DNA of 5,937 bases from CAZWAP01 sp964632005 (GTDB lineage Bacteria > Planctomycetota > Phycisphaerae > Sedimentisphaerales > Anaerobacaceae). The DNA is taken from assembly GCA_964632005.1 (NCBI GenBank), contig CAZWAP010000081.1, positions 1 through 5,937 of the forward strand, read 5' to 3'. Positions 1 through 5,081 of this stretch are shown here, one piece after another. A model generated the notes under the pieces. It worked only from the letters and a program-made list of their open reading frames with translations. It was not told the DNA's origin and did no database searches. The position numbers and the translations under genes are program-made. How positions within the stretch are numbered: the first letter of the stretch is position 1; every line of letters begins with the position of its first letter.

Positions 1-454
1 TGATGCGAACGCACCTTTTGTAGATGCCGGGGCCGATATGGTTACCTGGTCGGGCGAGCCGGTACAGTTGGACCCGAACATCGTCGAAAAGGAGGGGTCG
101 GACTGGACGAACCTGACCTATCTCTGGACGGCCGAGCCTAACGAGGGGGTCGTGTTCGATCCCAGCGCGGATGTCGAGGCTCCGGCGGTCACGATCACCA
201 AGGCCACCGACAACCCGTCGGTGGTTACCTTAACGCTGGCGGTCAACAATGAAGGCAGGACCGAGCCGCCCGTGAGGGATAGTATGACGATTGACGTGTA
301 CGACGACGCCTGCATATCGGCTCTAGCGCTGGGTCTGACGGAGCTTGATCCGACCGACCTTGACGAGGACTGCCGTACGGCCTTTTCTGATTTTGCCCTG
401 CTGGCAGCGACGTGGCTTAATGATTACTCGTTGATGGAACCAGTTCCCAAATAA
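1..454 (+). CDS. 3' end of a secreted protein: Ig/PKD-like module plus dockerin-like tail (5' truncated by window)
   Basis: The reading frame is open from the first full codon at base 2, so the Met at 38 is internal (it lies in DAGADM) and the real start is upstream of the window. Visible parts in order: an Ig/PKD-like beta-sandwich module (about bases 2-290) and a dockerin-like tail (about 293-451) with Cys codon at 311, a loop DLDEDCRTAFSD and the helix-like DFALLAATWL, ending EPVPK. Compared with its paralogues here, the loop has Ala at the ninth position instead of Asp and Glu instead of Gly at the fourth, so calcium binding may be weaker. The N-terminal domain that would define its specificity lies outside the window. 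It is followed after 48 bp by the next gene, in the same direction, with no terminator visible. Being a coding region is nearly certain; the role as an exported adhesion or scaffold protein is inferred. Confidence 0.93.
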   Translation, partial: DANAPFVDAGADMVTWSGEPVQLDPNIVEKEGSDWTNLTYLWTAEPNEGVVFDPSADVEAPAVTITKATDNPSVVTLTLAVNNEGRTEPPVRDSMTIDVYDDACISALALGLTELDPTDLDEDCRTAFSDFALLAATWLNDYSLMEPVPK

Positions 455-475
455 GCGGTTCTTAGTGGTTGCTGA
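2..475 (+). repeat. Constant C-terminal cassette, copy R1 (Ig-like + dockerin-like + 3' flank)
   Basis: First of five copies of the cassette in this window. It shares long near-identical blocks with R2 (for example the 21-base start region after the second codon) and, in other stretches, is closer to R4 (the TAEPN and AVNNEGRTEPP parts). Similarity to R2 does not stop at the stop codon: 23 of 24 bases match from the stop to 475. This shows that the duplicated unit includes non-coding DNA. Confidence 0.85.
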
Positions 476-490
476 TGTACCGCCCACGGA

Positions 491-496
491 AAGGAG
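491..496 (+). promoter_or_regulatory. Ribosome binding site for the 445-aa gene
   Basis: AAGGAG sits 6 bases before the ATG at 503. It fixes that start, and the encoded product then begins directly with a signal peptide. The same site is absent from the duplicated remnant downstream. Confidence 0.8.
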
Positions 497-502
497 AATA
501 CG

Positions 503-1840
503 ATGAAAACGCCGAATACAATATCATTAATCCTTGCTGTGACGACGCTGGTGACGCTCGGCCTGATGGCCAGCTCGGTCGATGCAGGCCTCTTGGTCGA
601 GGAAGAGTTCGAATACGAATTCGTTCCCGCAGACGGCGACTCCGGCGTTCTCGTGAATGGCCTCAACGGTGGCACAGGTTTTGACGCCCCTTGGGTAGCA
701 ACAAAATCCCACGGCCGCGACTTGAAGGTCGGCCTTTGGGATTACGCCAACGGCCGAGGGACAACTCTCAACGAGGACAGGGGCTTGTCATTCTCGACCC
801 TTCCGGTGGCCGGCAGCGCTATGTCCCGGTACGGCACTATGGGCAGGACGCAAGCCTATCGATTACTTTCCCCCGGAGCACAGGCTGCTCTGACGCAGGA
901 CAATACGACGATATGGTTCAGCGTCCTCGTCTCGACCCCCGCCTCATATCCAGGGGAACACTTCCTTTTCGGCTCGGAGCCTCTCATCCATACCAACCTG
1001 GGTCAGATCGCGGCACCCGGCCAAGGTTTCGGGTTTTATTCCGCCGAGACCGTCGATGCCATTGTCTTTAACGGCAGCCAAGATAAAGCAGCTCAGGTCA
1101 CCGGCACCTATACTCAGACTCTCCAACCTGATGGAACCCATTATGACCCCTCTTTGATCGTTGGGAAAATCAATTGGAAGCCCAACGGAACCCCCGACGA
1201 ATTCTTCCTGTTTAGCGTCACCGATCTCTCAAGCGAGCCGTCCGAGTCAGAGGCAATCGCATCGATCACCGATCAGGACCTTGACCAGTCGACCTTCGAC
1301 ACCGTGTCCTATTCGGATGGCAGCTTTGGAATCGTTGATGAAATTCGTTTCGGGACAAGCTTCGGCTCGGTCGTGGGCATCCCCGATCCGAACGCACCTT
1401 TTGTAGATGCCGGGCCAGATATGGTTAGCTGGTCGGGCGAACCGGTGCAACTGGATCCGAACATTGTTGAGCAGCCGGGGTCGGACTGGACGAACCTGAC
1501 CTATCTCTGGAGTGCGGAACCTGCCGACGGCGTTGTATTCGATCCCAGTGCCGAGGTTGAGGCTCCAGCGGTTACGATTACCAAGGCCACCGAGAACCCG
1601 TCGGTGGTTACGTTGACCCTGACGGTAAACAACGAAGGTAATCCGCCTGAGGATGCCGTCATAGGTGCTATGACGATTGACCTCTATGATGATGCCTGTA
1701 TAGCGGCTCTCGATTTGGGCCTGACGGAGCTTAATGCATCCGATATTGACGGGAACTGCATTACGGACCTCTCTGATTTTGCCCTGCTGGCCTCAAGCTG
1801 GCTGGATGATTTCACCCTGACAGAACCAGTTCCCAAATAA
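503..1840 (+). CDS. Secreted ConA/LamG-like domain protein with Ig/PKD-like module and dockerin-like tail, 445 aa
   Basis: Residues 1-28 form a signal peptide (Lys-2, hydrophobic core ISLILAVTTLVTLGLM, cleavage after VDA), so the product is exported. Residues 29-294 look like a ConA/LamG-type beta-sandwich: an N-terminal EEEFEYEF strand, an NGLNGGTGF turn, and near the end SLIVGKINW, DLDQSTFDT and VDEIRFGTSF, a pattern I associate with large extracellular proteins of planctomycetes and verrucomicrobia. No catalytic motif is apparent, so glycan or surface binding is the most that can be inferred. Residues 295 to about 393 are the Ig/PKD-like module, and Cys-399 to Lys-445 the dockerin-like tail with loop DIDGNCITDLSD, all five usual ligand positions acidic or Asn. 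The start is set by the AAGGAG site 6 bases upstream. It lies 48 bp after the previous gene, likely in one transcript. The 5' part is duplicated in decayed form after its 3' end. Confidence 0.93.
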   Translation: MKTPNTISLILAVTTLVTLGLMASSVDAGLLVEEEFEYEFVPADGDSGVLVNGLNGGTGFDAPWVATKSHGRDLKVGLWDYANGRGTTLNEDRGLSFSTLPVAGSAMSRYGTMGRTQAYRLLSPGAQAALTQDNTTIWFSVLVSTPASYPGEHFLFGSEPLIHTNLGQIAAPGQGFGFYSAETVDAIVFNGSQDKAAQVTGTYTQTLQPDGTHYDPSLIVGKINWKPNGTPDEFFLFSVTDLSSEPSESEAIASITDQDLDQSTFDTVSYSDGSFGIVDEIRFGTSFGSVVGIPDPNAPFVDAGPDMVSWSGEPVQLDPNIVEQPGSDWTNLTYLWSAEPADGVVFDPSAEVEAPAVTITKATENPSVVTLTLTVNNEGNPPEDAVIGAMTIDLYDDACIAALDLGLTELNASDIDGNCITDLSDFALLASSWLDDFTLTEPVPK

Positions 1841-1861
1841 GCGGTTCTTAGTGCTTGCTGA
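1385..1861 (+). repeat. Constant C-terminal cassette, copy R2
   Basis: Second cassette copy, running from the GAT of PDPNAP to 21 bases past the stop. Bases 1823-1853 are identical to 437-467 (31 bp across the stop codon). Net length differs from R1 by one codon, in the loop after VNNEG (GNPPEDAVIGAMT against GRTEPPVRDSMT). Many differences from R1 are at third codon positions, as expected of a duplicated coding module that has drifted under selection. Confidence 0.85.
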
Positions 1862-2053
1862 GCTATGACGACGCTGGTGATGCTCCTCGGCCTGCCGGCC
1901 GATTGGGTCCACGTGGCGGTCATAGTCGAAGAAGAATTCGACTATGAACTTCTTGACGGAGCCGGCCTGAAGGTGAACGGTGGCGCTATGTCCCAATACG
2001 GAACTATGGGGAGGGCACAGGGCGCTCTGACGCAGGACAATACGACGATGTAA
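1855..2053 (+). pseudogene. Decayed, internally deleted copy of the start of the 445-aa gene
   Basis: An open frame from ATG 1865 to TAA 2053 would encode 62 aa, and it aligns in the same frame with residues 13 to about 147 of the upstream 445-aa protein. Matching blocks are TTLV, VEEEF(D/E)YE, AMS(Q/R)YGTMGR and ALTQDNTT. About 48 residues are missing between NGG and AMS, about 11 between GR(A/T)Q and ALTQDNTT, with smaller gaps before NGG, and the whole rest of the gene after TT is gone. The signal peptide's first 12 residues, the start codon and the ribosome binding site are also missing. No Shine-Dalgarno sequence precedes ATG 1865. It is most simply a relic of a duplicated paralogue. That all gaps keep the frame is curious and leaves a small chance that a short product is or was made. 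Confidence 0.75.
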
Positions 2054-2075
2054 TGTCGCTCAGAAACCGTTTCTT

Positions 2076-2082
2076 AGGAGGT
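2076..2082 (+). promoter_or_regulatory. Ribosome binding site that sets the start of the 958-aa gene
   Basis: AGGAGGT lies 6 bases before ATG 2089. The frame is also open from an ATG at 2053, but that one has no such site, overlaps the stop of the remnant, and would put 12 extra residues (MSLRNRFLGGST) in front of a good signal peptide. The start is therefore 2089. Confidence 0.88.
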
Positions 2083-2088
2083 AGTACA

Positions 2089-4965
2089 ATGAAGAGGTTA
2101 TTATGTTCAGCCATAGTAGGATTAGTTGCGTTTATGTGCCTATCGGCATCGGTTAGGGCTGCTTCAATCCCCATTCCAAACGCTGGATTTGAGGAAAGGG
2201 CAACGTTCGACCCATTTGAGGATGGCACCGACAAGTACAATCAATACAAACTGGAATACTGGCGGCATTTTGAATGTGACAATAACGGCGGGCCCTTGAG
2301 GATATGGAATCCCGGGGTTCCCGGGGTCCATGAGACCACGCAGGGGGCACTTGACGTAGGTTTCGGAGGTAACGCACCGGAGGGCGATTATGTCGTGGTG
2401 GTCAGGAGCCGCTACAACGATGACGAAATGCCAGAAATTCGACCGATCAGGGATTTTGAGGCCGCAGTACAAATACTGGAGACCACGTTTGACCCCGCTA
2501 TGGTATATACCCTGACTGCCAAAGTGGGCAGGCTGCCCAACGGCGCAGCCGAAGGTGGAAGCGAAAATTACACCCCAGCTTGGTTTGGCTATGCCATTCA
2601 GCTCGCCGTCGGAGGAACCAACGTAGATGGCGCAAGGTATCAGGGCCGTGTAGAAGGAGGAACCGTTATCGCCGAAGATGTTAACAGTTTGACTGTCCCG
2701 GTGAACGGTTTTGTAACCGCGACCGCCGTTTATACGCCCGATCCTGCCTACGAGCATCTGGCCGGCCAACCTTTGCAAATTCGGTTGTGTGCTCTGGAAA
2801 AGCCGGATGATCATAGTCTTACCGGCTGGGCTGTCTTCGACGACGTCGAGCTCGACGCCATGCCCGATCCGAACGCACCGTCTGTGGATGCCGGGCCGGA
2901 TATGATCAGCTGGTCGGGCCAGGCGGTCCAGCTGGATCCGAACGTCGTTAATAACGATGTGACGCCGTTGACCTTCGCCTGGAGCGCGGAGCCCGCTGAG
3001 AACGTCGTGTTCGATCCGAGCGCCGACGTTGAGGCTCCGACGGTTACGATCACCAGGCCTGCGACGGTTACGAAATCGATCACGGTCGGCAACGCCGGCT
3101 TTGAGGATCCGGTACTGGAAGACGGCGGCGATGAACCCAACCCGCCGAGCTGGACGGATGGCTACTACGACGTGGCCGATCCCAACGTGTGGGTGGCTGA
3201 TGAGGCCTTGGCCGGCGTCTACAACCCGACCGCTGCGATGGGCTACGGGGGCGTTGTCCCGGAGGGTGAGAACGCTGGGTACACCACGGCTCATTCCAGC
3301 CGCGACAGGGGTCTGAGCCAGATCCTCTCGGCCACGTTGGAGGCAAACACGCGGTATGAGTTGAGCGTGCTGGTAGGCAACCCGTATCTCTTCAACGGAA
3401 GCACTACCACTGCTAATTATCGCGTCGAGTTGCTGGCCGGCGGCGTGCTTCTGGCTTCGGATACCGGGCCTTCACCCGCCAATGACCAGACCTGGAAGAC
3501 CGCCACGGTAGTTTACGACTCCGGCGAAGAGCCGGCTCAGCTCGGCGAGCCGCTGGAGATTCGGCTGCTTGCGTGCGCGTACACCGACGGCAAGGGCGTT
3601 GACTTCGACGACGTTCAGCTTACCGCCGAGAGTCCTGCTCCCGAGCCTTATGTTGTTACGCTGACACTTGCAGTCAACAACGAAGGCAGCGGAAGGCCGA
3701 ACGTGACGGACGATATGACGATCGATGTTTACGATGATACGTGCAAGGCGGCGAAGGCAGCCGGCCTGCAGGAGGCCAACCCAGGTGACATCGACGGAAA
3801 CTGCATCACCGATGCCAACGACCTCGATATATTAGTCTCGAAATGGGCCAATGATATCGCTTTGGCAGGACCAATTCCCAAAGGTCAGGTCCAGGTCGGG
3901 CTTGTGCCTAATGGCAAGTTCCAGTTGTACAAACCCGGGACCAACTATACAGTTACCGCGGTGTTTGTAGACAGCTATGCTAAGGGCGTCGGGGACAATC
4001 TTACCGTTCTTGGAGGCGGGGTCGCCGAATACAGCGACGGTACCAGCGGCGGGGTTGTGGATTGCCCCGGGTGGGTAGGCCCCGTCGAAGGAACCAAGAC
4101 CAATGACCTGACGGGCGCAAGTCTTCCAGGCTATGAGGACGACGGCAGCTCTTGCCTCAACGTCTTCGGGACCTGGAGCGGCGGCCAGGGGAATATGATC
4201 GAATCGGTTCCCCTAGGTGATACCGTACCCAGCGCGGTCTATACGCTTTCGGCCATGGTCAGGGGGTCCGCTGGTCCTCTGGTGTTCGATTTGTTGGTAG
4301 ATGACGAAGTAGTGACCCCCACCACCTCGGTAGATCCGATAGGTCCTGATGACCCTGCCGACGATTGGGAGGAAATATCCAGAACGTATGAGGATGTCCC
4401 GAGTGGAGAGATGAAGATTCGCGTTGGTACCCCAAACCTCGGCAAAGACAATCTTTACGGCACACGGACACGCATCGACAATATCACGCTCACGTTCGAG
4501 ATAACTGATCCGAACATACCTGAGGTCGATGCCGGAGTGGATATGATTACCTGGTCGGGCGAGCCGGTGCAGTTGGATCCGAACATTGTCGAGCAGCCCG
4601 GCTCGACCTGGACGAACCTGACATATCTCTGGACAGCCGAGCCTAACGACGGGGTCGTGTTCGATCCCAGTGCTGATGTCGAGGCTCCGGCGGTTACGGT
4701 CACCAATGAAACCGGCAATCAATATCCGTCCAGGGTTACCCTGAGGTTGGCGGTCAACAATGAAGGCAGAACTGAGCCGCCTATAACGGATACTATGACG
4801 ATTGACGTGTATGACGATGCCTGTATAGCGGCCGTTAGTCTGGGTCTAGGGGAGCTTGATCCAAGCGACCTCAACTGCGATTGTAATACCGACTTCACCG
4901 ATTTTGCCCTTATGGCCGCAACCTGGCTTGAAGATTACGCCTTGACGGAGCCGGTTCCCAAATAG
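2089..4965 (+). CDS. Secreted multidomain protein, 958 aa: three galactose-binding-like domains, two Ig/PKD-like modules, two dockerin-like tails
   Basis: Residues 1-24 are a signal peptide (MKRLL, hydrophobic core, cleavage after VRA). Residues 27-257 form a jelly-roll/galactose-binding-like domain (NAGFEE, GFGG.APEGDY, YTLTAKVG, GQPLQIRL, FDDVEL). An Ig/PKD-like module begins at 259, is interrupted at about 327-519 by a second galactose-binding-like domain of the same family, and resumes with YVVTLTLAVNNEG. A first dockerin-like tail follows (Cys-552, loop DIDGNCITDAND) ending PIPK at 598, where paralogues stop. Residues 599-806 hold a third, different jelly-roll-like domain (GLVPNGKF through TRIDNITLTF), then a second Ig/PKD-like module from 807 and a second dockerin-like tail (Cys-912, loop DLNCDCNTDFTD, with an extra Cys) ending EPVPK. 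No catalytic residues are recognised. The layout reads as two tandem paralogues fused into one chain, the second half lacking its own signal peptide. Ligand binding at the surface or in the matrix is inferred from domain type only. Confidence 0.93.
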   Translation: MKRLLCSAIVGLVAFMCLSASVRAASIPIPNAGFEERATFDPFEDGTDKYNQYKLEYWRHFECDNNGGPLRIWNPGVPGVHETTQGALDVGFGGNAPEGDYVVVVRSRYNDDEMPEIRPIRDFEAAVQILETTFDPAMVYTLTAKVGRLPNGAAEGGSENYTPAWFGYAIQLAVGGTNVDGARYQGRVEGGTVIAEDVNSLTVPVNGFVTATAVYTPDPAYEHLAGQPLQIRLCALEKPDDHSLTGWAVFDDVELDAMPDPNAPSVDAGPDMISWSGQAVQLDPNVVNNDVTPLTFAWSAEPAENVVFDPSADVEAPTVTITRPATVTKSITVGNAGFEDPVLEDGGDEPNPPSWTDGYYDVADPNVWVADEALAGVYNPTAAMGYGGVVPEGENAGYTTAHSSRDRGLSQILSATLEANTRYELSVLVGNPYLFNGSTTTANYRVELLAGGVLLASDTGPSPANDQTWKTATVVYDSGEEPAQLGEPLEIRLLACAYTDGKGVDFDDVQLTAESPAPEPYVVTLTLAVNNEGSGRPNVTDDMTIDVYDDTCKAAKAAGLQEANPGDIDGNCITDANDLDILVSKWANDIALAGPIPKGQVQVGLVPNGKFQLYKPGTNYTVTAVFVDSYAKGVGDNLTVLGGGVAEYSDGTSGGVVDCPGWVGPVEGTKTNDLTGASLPGYEDDGSSCLNVFGTWSGGQGNMIESVPLGDTVPSAVYTLSAMVRGSAGPLVFDLLVDDEVVTPTTSVDPIGPDDPADDWEEISRTYEDVPSGEMKIRVGTPNLGKDNLYGTRTRIDNITLTFEITDPNIPEVDAGVDMITWSGEPVQLDPNIVEQPGSTWTNLTYLWTAEPNDGVVFDPSADVEAPAVTVTNETGNQYPSRVTLRLAVNNEGRTEPPITDTMTIDVYDDACIAAVSLGLGELDPSDLNCDCNTDFTDFALMAATWLEDYALTEPVPK
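2866..3066 (+). repeat. Cassette copy R3, first part of a split Ig/PKD-like module
   Basis: Covers PDPNAP-like DPNAPSVDAG through VTITRPAT. It belongs to a different subtype from R1, R2 and R4: it has WSGQAVQLDPNVVNND where they have WSGEPVQLDPNIVE. The last gene in the window has the same subtype. Confidence 0.8.
3067..3645 (+). other. Galactose-binding-like domain inserted inside an Ig/PKD-like module (within the 958-aa gene)
   Basis: About 193 residues (327-519) sit between two strands that are adjacent in the other cassettes (VTIT...VVTLTLAVNNEG). The insert repeats the features of the protein's N-terminal domain: NAGFE at its start, GYGG.VPEG, YELSVLVG, VELLAGG, a TATVVY strand, GEPLEIRL and FDDVQL at its end. 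It is thus a second copy of that domain type, and the frame is kept at both junctions. Confidence 0.75.
3646..3882 (+). repeat. Cassette copy R3, second part with internal dockerin-like tail
   Basis: Resumes the Ig-like module at YVVTLTLAVNNEG and continues into the dockerin-like tail (Cys codon 3742) ending GPIPK at 3882. It is the most diverged tail in the window (LDILVSKWAND in place of FALLAATWLND), and the reading frame continues past it instead of stopping. Confidence 0.8.
4507..4965 (+). repeat. Constant C-terminal cassette, copy R4
   Basis: Complete cassette from DPNIPEVDAG to the TAG stop. It is closest to R1 over WSGEPVQLDPNIVE, TAEPN and AVNNEGRTEPP, but unlike R1 and R2 its similarity ends at the stop codon (TAG followed by unrelated sequence). 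It has a two-residue expansion in the loop before RVTLRLAVNN. Confidence 0.85.
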
Positions 4966-5005
4966 TCGTAGTTGTTGCCGTTTGTCGAATCGTGTGGGTA
5001 TCACG

Positions 5006-5039
5006 TATCGGGCGCCCTGCTCCGTCCGGGCGCCCGATA
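5006..5039 (+). terminator. Perfect 12-bp GC-rich hairpin after the 958-aa gene
   Basis: TATCGGGCGCCC (5006-5017) pairs perfectly with GGGCGCCCGATA (5028-5039) around a 10-base loop. It begins 41 bases after the stop at 4965 and ends 42 bases before the next start. The position fits transcript end formation or 3' protection. No T-tract follows on either strand, so it is not a textbook intrinsic terminator. Confidence 0.55.
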
Positions 5040-5069
5040 ACATTCTGTCCGCGTGCGGTGGTTTTGTTT

Positions 5070-5074
5070 GAGGA
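5070..5074 (+). promoter_or_regulatory. Probable weak ribosome binding site for the last gene
   Basis: GAGGA lies 7 bases before ATG 5082. It is weaker than the sites of the two upstream genes, but the product from this start opens with a clear signal peptide, which supports the choice. Confidence 0.5.
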
Positions 5075-5081
5075 TACTACG

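Noticed and set aside
38..454. Independent 138-aa protein starting at ATG 38
   Set aside because: The frame is open back to the window edge, and the Met is the conserved residue in DAG.DM, present in the middle of the other cassette proteins. It is the tail of a longer gene.
455..483. Possible hairpin GCGGT/ACCGC after the first stop
   Set aside because: Only 5 bp with a 19-base loop and no T-tract. The duplicate after 1840 keeps the left arm but loses the right one, so there is no support for a terminator.
2053..2088. Alternative upstream start (ATG 2053) for the 958-aa gene, overlapping the stop of the remnant as TAATG
   Set aside because: The overlap suggests translational coupling, but ATG 2089 has AGGAGGT at ideal spacing and gives a clean signal peptide, whereas the longer form would place a charged extension before it.
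2164..3294. 376-residue open frame on the - strand inside the 958-aa gene
   Set aside because: It lies wholly antisense to a gene with signal peptide, clear ribosome binding site and conserved domains. It has no recognisable protein features, and its segments resembling other antisense frames (4213-4722, 1247-1450) simply reflect the repeated cassette read backwards.
3029..3316. Arg-rich 95-residue open frame in another + frame
   Set aside because: An out-of-frame reading of the GC-rich coding sequence of the 958-aa gene; the composition is typical of such shadows.
4213..4722. 169-residue open frame on the - strand
   Set aside because: Antisense to the third domain and second Ig-like module of the 958-aa gene. 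Its similarity to the antisense frame at 2164-3294 comes from the sense-strand repeat and is not evidence of a second gene family.
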